A stretch of 64,000 bases of DNA from Hygrophila difformis (GCA_030278955.1 JAOANR010000014.1:34919453-34983452); one strand, 5' to 3'. Shown: positions 49,519-61,452, numbered from the stretch's first letter. Made by a program: numbers and translations. Notes: generated by a model from the sequence alone, not told the origin.

Positions 49519-49834
49519 GCTATTCTGATGAGGGAATCAATTCTATATTTCTCTTTATATGTTCGTTATATATATGCACTATGCAGGCAGTTCCATTTCA
49601 TGTTTAAGGTAGATAGTTTTGTTATGTTCAATGTCTGTAGATATTGACAAATCTTTTGGATCAGTATACTTTTGCTATTCTGATGAGGGAATCAATTCTA
49701 TATTTCTCTTTATATGTTCGTTATATATATGCACTATGCAGGCAGTTCCATTTCATGTTTAAGGTAGATAGTTTTGTTATGTTCAATGTCTGTAGATATT
49801 GACAAGTCTTTTGGATCAGTATACTTTTGCTGGT
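49519..49834 (+). repeat. 156-bp tandem duplication at the GH127 exon boundary
   Basis: The segment starting TATTCTGATGAGGGAATCAA occurs at about 49519 and 49675, nearly identical. Each copy includes intron DNA, the TGTAG acceptor and the first ~38 bases of the GH127 exon, so the exon start exists twice. Confidence 0.9.
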
Positions 49835-50346
49835 AATGAATAGGCCTTGAAGATGGTGGTATGGATGGTCGATTACTTCAATAAGCGTGTGCAGAATGTG
49901 ATACCCAAATACACACTAACACGACATTGGAAATCATTGAATGAAGAAACAAGAGGCATGAATGATGTCCTCTACAAATTGTACAGCGTAACAGTGAGGA
50001 ATATGAAATATGTGTGGCGGATTAGGCCATGTTTCTGTTTTATGCTTTAAGTGATATTAGATGGTGTTTGTCTGTGCAGGGTGACCAAGAAAACTTGAAT
50101 TTAGCTCATCTTTTTGATAAACATGCTTCCTAAGACTGCTAGTTGTTAAGGTATTCCAAGGAATTCTTACTTATTCTATGCCCACTTCGTTTTGCTGTTA
50201 AGTCAATGAATGTGTGTTGCTGGTCCGCTAAATGCATTTTCTCACTTGCAGGCTGATGATTTATCCGCTTTCATGCAAATACACATGTCCCTGTAGTTGT
50301 TGGAGCACAAATGCGATACGAAGGTACCGGTGATCCACTTTACAAG
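49796..50346 (+). pseudogene. GH127/DUF1680 glycoside hydrolase (beta-L-arabinofuranosidase-like), three-exon fragment
   Basis: This family cleaves beta-L-arabinofuranosides, in plants probably on cell-wall glycoproteins. Exon 1 (49796-49993) reads LTSLLDQYTFAGN, a TAG stop, then LKMVVWMVDYF, RHWKSLNEETRGMNDVLYK and LYSVT. Exon 2 (50080-50150) has GDQENLNLAHLFDK, then a one-base frameshift. Exon 3 (50252-50346) starts ADDLS, shifts frame by one base, and continues with VPVVVGAQMRYEGTGDPLYK. Splice sites AG/GT are kept. The stop and two frameshifts show decay. The N- and C-terminal parts of the enzyme are absent. The family assignment is strong by motif order. Confidence 0.85.
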
Positions 50347-52010
50347 GTGTGCCTCACCTCTGCTTTTCGAATCCATTATGGCTGAATTATAACAGGGTAA
50401 ATAAAATTAATCAGTTTTTCTCAAAATTTTTAATGAAGAATATATAAACTTGAATGATGAAAATTTGATAGAAGCGAAACTTAAATTGATCATCAAGTTG
50501 GTCGTTCCTGTTATAGTAATTAATCTCTTTTATATATATTGATCTATTTAGGTTTCTCGAATACGATGGTATATGACGGAATTCTCAGAAAGTTAAAGTT
50601 TCCCAAAATCAAGGATGAGAAGCGGTCTGGTCGACCTTGCTGGATTAGAGGGAAATGGAGTCCATGGTGCAACGACGGAATGATTTGAAATAAGGAGACT
50701 ATGTAAGGAAGTCCACATGACAGTTTAGTGGTTTTCTGTAATTACACCTTTGTGGTTTTTTTGATAATGTCAACAATATATGTTTAGTTATATGACTATT
50801 GTAAGTTGTAATGTATTCTTGATGATCTAGTATATATTCAGTTATGATTCAGATTTTGTAATTAAATGGGAGTGGGTTTCTATGTGCACTTTTGTATTCT
50901 CGAATTAGTTTTCTAAAAAAATTACAAATATCTCCGAAATTTCTCCCGAAATTTCTAACATCTTTGAAATTTCTCTAAATTTATATGTCCGATATAGATA
51001 CCGAAACCGATATTTAAAACCTTGCTCATCAATCATGTTGCTTAGCTTGTTGATTGAAGAAGTTGAACCTAGAAATGTTTCCTCATAAAATAAGATACTA
51101 GATATATTAAATATAATTAAATAATCAACTTAAATTTTTTAAAATTAAAGAAAATGAAGTAAATTATACTTAATTAATTAGATTATGTTAAAGAAAAATA
51201 AAATATTATCCTATTAAATTAAGTATAAAATAATACAAAAAGTAATATTAATATAATTCGGAACACGTACATATAATTCAATATAGTAATAAATAATAAA
51301 TTTAATTATTAAATTAAACTAAATAATAAATAATATATTTAATTAAAATTAACTATAAAATACAATTATAAAAATAGTATATAAAAATGTATAAAAACAA
51401 AACTAAGAGAAAATAAATTTGTGTTTTGAAATTAACTATAAAATACAATTATAAAAATAGTATATAAAAATGTATGAAAATAAAAATAAGAGAAAATAAA
51501 TTTGTGTTTCTGAAATAAATAAGCTACTGAAGTTTTTTGGTAGCTAATTCGATTGTAGAATTTTTATACAGAAGTGAAAAAAAAATTTAATTTTCATTTA
51601 AAAGAAATGGATAAAGCGATTGAAATTTTAGGTCGCTAATTCTATTGCGAGTTTAGGAATCGAAGTTTCACCTGCGAATTAGCTACCAAAATATATCGAT
51701 ACTTAGATTGTTGCACCTATTTATAACTTCACATACCATACTTAGATTGTTGACCTATTTATTTTGTGTGTTAAATAGGGTATTAATCAATGGCCACAAT
51801 TTCAATTAATTTATGATCCAACGGGTACAATGCGGTTACGGTACAACCCCTTCAAAGACCTTTATGTACAGACATCATAAAAAATGCATCTCGCATCACA
51901 TAATATTTCTCTGAGCATCACATTTTTGGCATCACACAACACATGTCTCCCAACACACAAAATACATCATTTCATACATCACACATCACAACTCCCACAT
52001 CACACACATG
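50347..52010. other. AT-rich non-coding DNA
   Basis: Includes a diverged direct repeat of ~110 bases near 51350 and 51430 (AAATTAACTATAAAATACAA) and a CATCACA-rich stretch at 51880-52010. No gene seen. Confidence 0.5.
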
Positions 52011-52038
52011 GTGGCTGCATGTGCAGCCATGCAGCCAC
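52011..52038. repeat. Perfect 11-bp hairpin near the Helitron end
   Basis: GTGGCTGCATG, loop TGCAGC, CATGCAGCCAC, about 60 bases upstream of the terminal hairpin. Confidence 0.85.
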
Positions 52039-52096
52039 CTGCACACTAACACCTTCCCAACGGGTATAATTGAGATTTACATTTTTTTTTTTGCTT

Positions 52097-52138
52097 GCGC
52101 TTTTATGAGATAAAAGGCTGCGCTTGGCAAAGTTCTAG
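52097..52138 (+). mobile_element. Helitron 3' terminus (plus strand)
   Basis: GCGC-TTTTAT-GAG-ATAAAA-GGCT-GCGC forms a hairpin with a small bulge (52097-52123), followed by the 11-base spacer TTGGCAAAGTT, then CTAG (52135-52138) and the host base T. This fits the family rule CTRR before T with a hairpin about 11 nt away. Its orientation matches the three captured gene fragments to the left. No Rep/helicase gene is present, so the element would be non-autonomous. Confidence 0.65.
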
Positions 52139-52269
52139 TACAATGCTAGTATTTAGCTTTTGAAATAATTTAAGCAAAGATATCGGATTCGAACCTTTGG
52201 GTATGCAGAATTCTGTTTGGGAAAGACTATCATTCAATGCCCATCAGATCTTCGAATGATTAGTTTTGG

Positions 52270-52298
52270 GGGTGGGTGGGGGGGGGGGGGGGGGGGGG
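52270..52298. repeat. Poly-G tract
   Basis: More than 20 consecutive G bases on the + strand. The length may be affected by assembly. Confidence 0.75.
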
Positions 52299-52829
52299 CT
52301 ATGGATATCCATTATACACCAAAAAGTATTATTTTCAGCAACAACTAATTTTCACCTCTAAACCCTGAAACCTCATCTCCCCCAAAGTTTAACTTTTCAA
52401 ACTTCAAACTCTAAACTCTAATTATTTATCTCTATCATCAAATACCATTATTCAAAACTATTTCAATTTAAAATTATTTTTCACCATTATTCCAAAATCC
52501 AGACTTTAAACTCAAAATCCTAACTCTAATTATTTGTCAAACATAGCCAGAAGACTACTAAAAAGGAAATACATAAAAAAAAGAAAGAAAAATCAATTTG
52601 GCTATAGAGGTCTAGAACCCATTTCAAAAACTAATGGAAAATGCCTTTTCCTAGCCTGTACAGGCTGTATTGCAAAAAAAAAATAATAAAAAAAAATAAT
52701 GGGAAAACAAGAGCCCAGACCCTATAAGCAAACATTTATTATAGTCAAAGCCCCACTATTTGAATCTTTATAGTTTCGGCTCTATAAGGAAAGTTAATAG
52801 TTAATGATAAACAAGCATTTTAGTTAAAT
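52299..52829. other. AT-rich DNA without genes
   Basis: No coding or RNA feature found. Contains a repeated phrase around TCTAATTATTTGTC/TTATCTC. Confidence 0.45.
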
Positions 52830-53480
52830 AGCGTGGTAAACCACATAACAAGAACTTGGTAAATATCTTATGGTATATGTGGTTAACCATATTGATGTAG
52901 CATGGTAAACCACATACCAAAAACTTGGTAAACACTATATGGTATCTGTGGTAAAGCACATATCAATACAATGGTAAAGACCAAATGTTTTATGTGGTAA
53001 AGCACATACCAATAGCATGGTAACCACATATATGGTAAATACCATATGGTATCTGTGGTAAACCATATTGGTATAGCATGATAAACTATATACCAAGAAT
53101 GTAATACTCAATTGGACGGTCCTGAAAGTAATTGGACGGTCCGTGCATGGACCGTCCTGCTGACTGTCCTTAGTTTTAGAAAAAAACGTCACCGCTGTGC
53201 CGTGGTATTTGTGGTAAAGCACATAAGGACAGCGTGGTAAACCACACACCAATAACTTGGTAAATTCCATATGGTATCTATGGCAAACCATATTTGTATA
53301 GTGTGCTAAACGACATACCAAGCACTTGGTAAATACCATATGATATATGTGGTAAAGCATATACCAATGACTTGGTGAACATCATAAGGTATTTATGGTG
53401 AAGCACACGCCAACAAAGTGGTAACCACATACCAAGAACTTGGTAAATTCCATATGGTATATATTGTAAACAAGAGACTA
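52830..53480. repeat. GGTAAACCACATACC minisatellite
   Basis: About 12 imperfect units combine TGGTAAACCACATACC, AAGAACTTGGTAAATACC and ATATGGTATCTGTGG. The unit is partly self-complementary (GGTATGTGG/CCACATACC), so either strand can fold. The two frames on the minus strand (52935-53360, 53278-53517) are read through the repeat and are not genes. Confidence 0.8.
53112..53157. repeat. Inverted repeat inside the minisatellite
   Basis: ATTGGACGGTCC occurs twice; the second copy forms GGACGGTCC-GTGCAT-GGACCGTCC (53134-53157), a perfect 9-bp stem. It is unlike the surrounding unit and may be a small insertion. Confidence 0.75.
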
Positions 53481-53786
53481 GTGGGATGGACCCTCGGTGG
53501 ACTCTCCGGTGTTTCATAGTATTAAGTGTACAAATAAAATATTTTTCATGGTAACTTACATAGGTGACATCTGGTAAGTGTCATTGTAAGGTAGTGGTAG
53601 GAATGGAATGATATCCGTGGTAATCAATACAGGATGAATACGGTAAGAATGAATGATATGTGGTAATTTAAAAAATATCCATGCCGTATATAATCCATTG
53701 AGTTTAGCACATTCCTCTTGTGTGGGTTACCACATCAAACTTATTTTAGTTACCACATGTTGTAATGTAAGTTACCATGCTAAGCT

Positions 53787-53935
53787 ATGTTGTAGGGTTT
53801 AGGGATTTTTTATTTTTATCCTTTTGGGTTTAGGATTTTTAAGGCTGTATGGTTTAGGGTTTTAAAGAGTGTAGGGTTTATGGTTTTTAAGATTGTAGGG
53901 TTTAGGATTTTTAAGATTGTAGGTTTAGGGTTTTT
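53787..53935. repeat. Degenerate telomere-like repeats
   Basis: Spaced TAGGGTTTAGG and GTAGGGTTTA phrases alternating with TTTTTAAGATT form about six units of ~22 bases derived from the plant TTTAGGG motif. Confidence 0.65.
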
Positions 53936-56900
53936 AAATAATTATGTGCTAAGTAGTTGAACAAGTTGTGGTAACCTTATCCTACACTTATGGTATGTTA
54001 TGCAGTATAGATGTGGTAAACCACATAAGCGAACATGGTAAGTTTATCCATTCGAAGGTTTAGGGTTCAAAACCGAAGTCAACGTCTAGATGAATTATGT
54101 ATTATCGTATCATCTCAATTTATTAAAATTGTCACCATAAGTGTAATTACTATTAATCCAAATGCATGTATCTATCTATATATCTATCTATATATAAAAC
54201 TAATAACAATCCTCACACACAGTTTCCCTCCCAAATTTTCACTCGTCAAATCCAATTATTTTATTACTTTCTCTCACACACACTAAAAAGCCCTCCAAAA
54301 AATAAAGAAAATAAAAATGACATGGAAATTAGTTGCTTACCATCCAATCAGATTATTCCCACTTACACAAATATTAAATGCTCTCACAAAGTCCAGACAT
54401 TTCCCATCAATTCAAATTCTTGAAAATTATACCTTCTTAATAACACCTAGCACCTAATGCTCTGTATACAAACCACTTTTCCCTTCTTAAATGCGTCTGT
54501 CTACTCAGAAGATCTTTAATTTTTCGTACATTTTTCAAAAAACGATTCAGGTCTCATCTTTGATATCTAGATTTGCATCTATATTTTGAATTTTGAATTT
54601 GCATGGCTTCCAAAACATTATTCGAGAGTCGAGACCTTCTTTCTGGTTTATCGATTCCTTCATGCCCTCTCTCTCCGTGACTCGCCAAGTCTCCGGTTAT
54701 AAATCTGACTGAATCTTATCGGTTTCGTTCTGTACTGACAATTTCTTGGGGTTGTTTTGTAGTTCAACGAGGAAATAAGAAGAGCCAGACCCTCGGACGT
54801 TCGCTGCAGCATCCACAGTCACCATCCCTGCCGTCTCGCTACCATCTTCAGTTCCACTTTCGCTGCCGCCTTCTGCGCCGTTCGCCTCCGTCTCATCATC
54901 CACCTCCACCCCCGCCTCCGTATCAGCCTCTGCTATTATTTCTTTATTATGTTTCTTTGATTTATTGTTATATACGGTGGCAAGAAATTACTGGGTTGTG
55001 TGGGTTGTGTATGGTTTTAGTTTTGCAGATTACAATAGGAGTTTTCAACCCTACAGGTAAGCATTTGTAAAATAGGGTTCTTTTTTTTTGCTCTTTTTTC
55101 TCTTTTAGGTTTGTATCTTTTTTTGGTTTGTGTTCTGATTGTGTTTTTCCGGTGTTCATGTTGAATTAGATCATTTTTACAAGGATTACCAGAGCGATCA
55201 GAAGTTCTAAAGTACAACCTACTCTTCGATTGGAGTTGTAAGTTATTTTTGTGTGTTTTCATAGTATCTCTGTTTGACATTACCCAGGTTATTTCCCTAA
55301 TTTCTGGACATACTTTAGAAGGCCTGCTTAACTATTATTTAGGGGCAGCTCATGAAGGCAAGTAAATTATATAGGTTTTAATTTGTTTTTGTTGCTGGTT
55401 TTATGATTCTGTTTAGTGACTTCATATGCGATGTTTGGACCGATTCACTTGGGTGTCTCATCGTCAGCTAATATTCTCTGTTAAGTTTTATTAACTATTG
55501 GAGTTGTAATTCTTTTGGTGGAAGATATGGTTTCTAATTTTAGGCGTGTGAGTGCAGGGAAATTCAAGGATTTGGGATATTATAATTAAAATTACTTGGT
55601 GAAGATACTATTGTTATTATTATGGTCTCAGAAACTTTCAAGCTCCGATTTTCGCTAGCATTTACCTTCTGAATTAGTTTTGGTTGATTAGTTTTTGAAA
55701 AATGGTGTGCTTAATGTTGAGTTACGTTGCAAATTTTTAGATTTATCTTCTGAATTGGTTTTGGTTAATTTAGGTATTTTTGCATAACATATTTCAGTCT
55801 TGAGCTGCGGGTGTCTTATTTTTATGTCATTTTGTTTGGGACTAAGTGGATAAATGTTTTAGGAGCAAAAATAAAGCTCGCACTGTTATATTTTGCGTTT
55901 CACATGGGATGTTTCTCAGCCCACCCTAATTGTGCATATTTGTGTTTCCACAAACAAATTTAGGACAAATTATGATGGTTTGAAACTCCTAGACCTTGAA
56001 CTGGTGAGTTATAAATGTTATCTATGATCTATTCTTTAGAAGTGTCTTTCACATCTAGATACAGTTTTTACCTCACTTCAAAATTTCAGCTTATGGAAAT
56101 GGTAATCATGTATTCTCCATATTCTCTTTCGAGAAAGAATGCATTTAGTGTGTTTGAAAACTTATGGTATGATGTTTTAGGTAATGCTGTAGTACTGTTT
56201 TGATGATTAAATTTGTTGGATAAGATGCTTTATTGAAATGGTAATAATTGTGCATGTTATACTTGAACTCCTCGGTTGAACGAACCATTCCTATACCTTA
56301 CCTAAGCAATCTGAAACTTATTTTAAGTATGACAATCTGCATTGACAACTTACAGGAGGATATGTGCAACCAGTTGGCTTCTGAGAGCACTACCACTGTG
56401 GACATAGCTGCTAGACAAACAGAGAGGCCTCAAAGTTGTGGAGAAACTCACATACATGGTTGATGTGACCCTAACATATTTTAGTTTAAACACCACTCTG
56501 CAGTGATTTTACTTTACAGGTTCATTCAGTGCATGTATTCATGTGTTATTTATTTGCTAATCATGTTGAAGCTTGGGACTATTGAAGCACTTTATAAAGT
56601 TTGAGGATTGGATTTGAATTACTGTTGGATTGTTTGGGTTTTGTGGCTGTTTCTATTTCGAGGCCTGTGGTTGACTGAGGTAATTCCTTATATAAAGTTT
56701 TTGAATTTGTTCGGTAAGCCTTTGGGTTTATTCTGATTTCATTTATTCATATGTTTAGGTTGATTCATTTTATGAAAGTAAGTTTTGCATAAGTGGTTGA
56801 ATAGTTGGTGTTTGGTCTTTTTTTTTTTCTTTTTCTTTTCTCTCTCTCTTCAATTCATTATATGAAAGCAAGTTTTGCATAATTCATGTGTTTATCTCTC

Positions 56901-57186
56901 TTTTTGCATATTTTTCTTTTTTTGCATATCCAAGTTTATTTCTTAATTGCAATAATTGTTGTTTAAAAATTTGACTTGAGATGGTTTCTTATGCACCATT
57001 GAAGGATGGATTGCATGCCATCAATCATTTAGATGTGTAGAGTGAAGCATATAAGCATTTTTTTTGGTTACGTCGTAGTATGGATTGACATGAAGCAAAT
57101 TTAGCATGGTATGAGTTTAGAATTTTCATTGGGAGTTTCTCCATAGAACTATATATCCAGGCAACTTTTCTTCTGAGTTGTTTTCC
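53936..57186 (+). other. Unassigned region with exon-like pieces
   Basis: A Helitron-like 5' end is possible at 54183 (A then TCTATCTATATATAAAAC). A short open frame starts at 54604 (MASKTLFESRDLLSGL...), a GC-rich segment after TTTTGTAG runs at 54762-54940, and a TTACAG-bounded piece at 56357-56458 (EDMCNQLASESTTTVDIAAR...) ends at TG|GTTGATG. The intervening DNA is T-rich like plant introns on the + strand. This may be another gene fragment, but I recognise no family. Confidence 0.3.
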
Positions 57187-57305
57187 TGTAACACCCCAGT
57201 TTTTGATAACCCAGGTCGGGATGTCACCGCCACACCTCCCTAGCAAGACACGATTTCTTCGAGCTTGCTAGAGAGATGCAAGGCTATGTTATTGCAGTAT
57301 TTAAG
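57187..57305 (-). mobile_element. LTR edge of element D, interrupted by element C
   Basis: TGTAACACCCCAG through GCAAGGCTATG is the same LTR end as in A-C but diverged. It stops after 119 bases where C begins. The preceding TTTCC (57182-57186) would be its target duplication. The rest of this LTR must lie beyond C, outside the window. Confidence 0.85.
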
Positions 57306-59886
57306 TGTAACACCCCGGTTTTGATAACCTAGGTCGGGATGCCACCGCCACACCTCCCTAGCAAGACACGACATTTCGAGCTTGCCAAGGAGATGCAAGG
57401 CTTATGCGTACTTAAAAGATTTAAAGACATTTTAAATATTGAGTCCGGAATAATAATAATAAATTTCAAAATACGAGATACTAGTCATCCATGCACGCAA
57501 TAGAGTAAATAATGCAGCGGAAAGTAATCACGGCCAACATGGCCAAAACTCGGGTTAACAGGCCCGATTTAAACAGTATTGAAATGCAAGAAATAAAAGT
57601 GTCATGAAACAATTTCCCCCAAATGCACGAGCATGCATCACTCGACATACTCTGTAAAAGAAAAATAACAACGGGATTATCAGTATAAAAATATACCGAG
57701 TAAGTCAATTCCTAACTAAATAATTAAGGGGTTACATGGGTTTAATTAAAATTAGATTTTTCATGCATAATGAAAATAAATTAAAATTTATAGATTAATT
57801 GCAGCGGAAAGGCATGATCATTATACAAGACTGGAGTACGTAATTTAAAAGCATAATTTTAAAAGCATAAATTTAAAAGCGTGATAAATAAATACAATTT
57901 AACTAAATACACACACGGGCCTTTTAATATTATCCCGCTAACTAAGAAGAGGACATCACACCGGGGAGATCACTAACGAGGCAATCTCAAATCATAGGAC
58001 CACTAACGAGGCAGTCCAAATAAATGGGAGACCACTAACGAGGCACTCTCAATAGTCGTAGGACCACTAACGAGGCAGTCCAAATAAATACAGCGCGCGA
58101 GATCACTAATGAGACAATCTCAGATAGTAGGGAGACCACTAACAAGGCAGTCTCAAAATAATAATAGCATGAAGATCGGCTCAGCCTAGTGAATGGGATT
58201 TTTCAAAAGTTTATGTTTCATCATTTTCAAGAGATTCGATATCGCAATTCATAGTTCGAGTTTTCTTAAGTTCGAAAAATCCAACTTGTCACAGGTTACG
58301 CCCGTTTAAATTAAAAATTCATCTTTTAATCAAAAATTCTGAAATTTACACAGTAGCTCAATGACACCCATACGAACAACTCTCATGTTTCGAGTTTTTG
58401 GAAATAAGGTTTCGAAGTGGGTCGAAATTCGAGTTTATTACAAGAAAGGTTTTCTAATAGAAAAGCCAATTCTGACACAGTCTATTCCAACACAAATTAA
58501 AAATTCAATTCAAGTCCAATTAATCCAAAATTTTTACAGATTGTAGATGACACCTAAATGAACAACTTTTGTGTTTTAAGTTTTTGGAAATAATGAGATT
58601 CAAGTGTTCAAAGATCGCTCACAAAACACTGCCCACGCATGATTTCGAAAATCCGTTTTACACAGTTCCAGTTTTAGTCCGTGTTAGCATATCAAATGAA
58701 CTCCAAAATTTATGAAATTTTATGTACATGATCTAGACATAAATATCTACAACTTTTGTTTACAAACATAAGTTTGGTTCGGCCTAGAATTGGATGAAAA
58801 ACATGCATCAAGTTAAATCATGAAATCTGTCAAGGTTTCGGGTGTTCGACTTTTACACAGAAATTTTACGTCGCGTTTTGGGGTATCAAATCTTTATGTC
58901 AATGGCTGAAATTTTGACACAAGGTAAATTACGTTCTTATGAACAAATTCTATGTTGAAAAGTTTTTGATTTGAATTCCCGAAGATAGGGTTTTAGGCGA
59001 TTTACTGAAATTGGTCGAAAAGAGGGTTTTTGAAATCCGATTTTAGTTACGAATCTAGATCTTTTAATTTAAACGACAAGGAACCACAAAAAGTTTAGAG
59101 TAAGGTCTTAACTTACTTAGTTAGAGAATATGATTGTTGTAAGGGCTTTTTGGACGTCCTAGGGTCGTGACGAACGACCAACTTCTCCGATCTCTTTTTG
59201 TTCGTCCCCCGACGTGAAATTGTAGCAAGGGAAAGAATGTTAGATTTTGAGTTTTTGATACTCATGGACGAATTGAATGCTGTAATACAACTTACCAAGG
59301 TCCTAGAAGGCTGCGGCTTTGTGCCGATTGTCCCGTCTCCGCCGGAATTCTTGCCGGAAAGTGAACTCGAAGGGATTTTGGCTTGGAGAGGAAGAATGAG
59401 AGAGTAGATGTTGTATTTTCTGTAAGAATGGGTTATGGGGACGTCCCTAACCATTCTTAAGCATTTCCTAAGGCTGGGATGCGATTTCCATCGAAGGGGA
59501 TCGGATTTTAGGCAAGAAAATCACCATGGAAGGAAAGTTTATACCTCCTGCACCTCTGGCGCGGTGGTGACGCGCGCACATAAGGCTTTGTCCACGCGAG
59601 CAGTCTTCGGACGCGTCTCCCTCATTACGCGCGGTGGCCGCGTGTGCGCGCGGCGTCCGAACCGGCCGGTTCGGGCGGTTCGTGTGGTCCGTCGGGTCTT
59701 TTCTTTTTTTCTCTATCGGGTTTCTATCCTCTACATTTTCGGTTCGACTCTTCGGGTCATTTCCGGTTCGAAATTTCTATCTTGAATTTATTACGAACTC
59801 GGGTTAATGTTCGTAATATTTTCGTGCAATAATTTATCTAATTAAATTAGTTCCGATTTCTCTTAACAATTTTCCCGGGTATTACA
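57306..59886 (-). repeat. LTR of element C, left copy
   Basis: 2,581 bp, TGTAACACC to CCCGGGTATTACA. Contains a ~40-bp minisatellite at 57952-58160. The small open frames at 59113-59454 and 59435-59785 are within the LTR and are not recognised genes. Confidence 0.92.
57952..58160. repeat. ~40-bp minisatellite in C's LTR
   Basis: About seven imperfect units around GACCACTAACGAGGCAGTC. It occupies the same relative place as the unrelated minisatellites of A and B. Confidence 0.85.
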
Positions 59887-59890
59887 GTCT

Positions 59891-59900
59891 ACCCCCCCTT
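59891..59900 (-). other. Polypurine tract of element C
   Basis: Minus strand AAGGGGGGGT, then AGAC, beside the LTR. A second purine motif stands at 60107-60130. Confidence 0.8.
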
Positions 59901-60138
59901 AAGAATCAACTTTGTCCTCGAAGTTGTGTTTCGGTTTCCTCGAATTAAACGTTAGGATGCTTTTGGTTATGTTTTTTTTGTGACTGAACTTAGAATCTAG
60001 ATTTCCAAGCTGCCTACGTACCCTGTGAAGGGATCAAGTTATAACATAGTTCAAAACAATTTGAATTTGTTTGTTTATTTCTGACAAAAATACAAGGAAA
60101 TTACACGGTGTGACATCCTCTCCCCCTTAAGCTTACAT

Positions 60139-61050
60139 TTATGTCTCCATAACTGTGTCGGTGTCGGTTTGGAACAGTGTCGGGTAGCGTTCTCTCATGT
60201 CCAATTCCAATTCCCAAGTTGCTGTTTCACTTTCATGGTTCGACCAAAGAACCTTGACCATCTTGATGGTTTTATTCCTCGTTATTCTTTCCTTAACGTC
60301 GAGAATGCGCACTGGGACTTCTTCGTAAGTCAAATCGTCATCGAGTTCAATTACTTCCGGTTGAAGTACATGTGTCGGGTCCGGCAAGTATTTCTTTAGT
60401 TGAGAGACATGAAATACGTTATGAACTCGAGCCAATTGTGGTGGTAAAGCCAGTCGGTAGGCCAAATTTCTGGCTCGTTCTAGAATTTCATAAGGTCCTA
60501 TGTATCGAGGACTTAACTTCCCTCGTTTGCCAAAGCGCATCACCCCCTTCATGGGTGATATCTTTAGCATGATCCTATCTCCCACTTGAAATTTTAGGTC
60601 TTGTCGTCTCACGTCAGCATAACCTTTTTGACGGTCTTGAGCGGCTTTCATTTTCCCTTGGATCACCTTTATCTGTTGAGCCATATCTTCGAAAAGTTGC
60701 GGTCCCACTACCACAGCTTTATCGTTTTCTTCCCAGCTCAATGGGCTTCGGCACCTTCGTCCATACAACGCCTCGAATGGTGCCATGCCAATGCTAGCAT
60801 GGTAGCTATTGTTGTAGGAAAACTCAATTAGGGGTAAATGGTTTTCCCAACTTCCCTTGAACTCCAATACGCATGGTCTCAGCATGTCTTCCAGAGTTTG
60901 GATCGTTCTCTCGGTTTGTCCATCCATCATCGGGTGGAATGCAGTGCTCATTTTGATTTGAGTACCGAGAGCCTTTTGTAACTCCATCCAAAAGTGAGAG
61001 ACAAATCTACTGTCTCTGTCAGAAATGATGTCATGTGGTACTCCATGTCG
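60139..61050 (-). pseudogene. Integrase catalytic C-terminal half and chromodomain-like tail of C
   Basis: Downstream of the TGA at 61051, the minus strand reads the second part of the integrase core: an ISDRD motif with the second catalytic Asp, then [15 protein letters not shown] with the catalytic Glu, then [14 protein letters not shown] basic linker, the GPYEIL (GPY/F) module, [13 protein letters not shown] and a chromodomain-like tail with [16 protein letters not shown] follow. The frame ends at 60139. Chromodomain tails steer integration towards marked chromatin in chromoviruses. The domain itself looks undamaged; the stop upstream cuts it off from the rest of pol. Confidence 0.9.
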
Positions 61051-61452
61051 TCATACCACATTATCGATGTAGGCTCGGGCCAATTGGTCCATAGTCCACG
61101 TGTCCTTCATTGGGATAAATATGGCCGTCTTCTTTAGCCTATCCACAATGACCCAAATCTTGTTCATGCCCTTAGGTGATCGCGATAATCCCGAAACAAA
61201 GTCCATCGAGATGCTATCCCACTTCCAGCTTGGGATTTCCGGTGGTTTCATCAACCCTAAGGGTTTATGTCGCACTGCGTTACCCCTTTGGCAGGTGAGG
61301 CACTTCGCCACGAAATCTGCCACTTCCTTTTTCATCCCCGGCCACCAATAGATTTTCTTCAGATCCTTATAAAGTTTATCGCCTCCGGGATGCACTGAAT
61401 ATGGTGTGTTATGCCCTTCTTCCATCAGTCGCTGCTTCAGTTCCACGCACTT
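61051..61452 (-). pseudogene. Integrase zinc-binding domain and start of the core of C
   Basis: After the TAG at 61453 the frame carries the HHCC zinc-binding pattern (H in EEGHNTPYSVH, then CLTCQRGN), then the start of the catalytic core with SMDFVSGL supplying the first catalytic Asp. It runs to a TGA at 61051-61053 after YIDNVV. The frame is the same as in the flanking pol segments. Confidence 0.9.

Noticed and set aside
52935..53517. Minus-strand frames of 141 and 79 codons
   Set aside because: They are translations of the GGTAAACCACATACC minisatellite (repeated YHMVFT-like peptides) and reflect the repeat only.
54697..54909. Minus-strand acidic 70-codon frame
   Set aside because: It opposes a TTTTGTAG-bounded exon-like segment on the + strand, and its Glu/Ser-rich composition fits antisense of a Ser/Pro/Ala-rich sequence.
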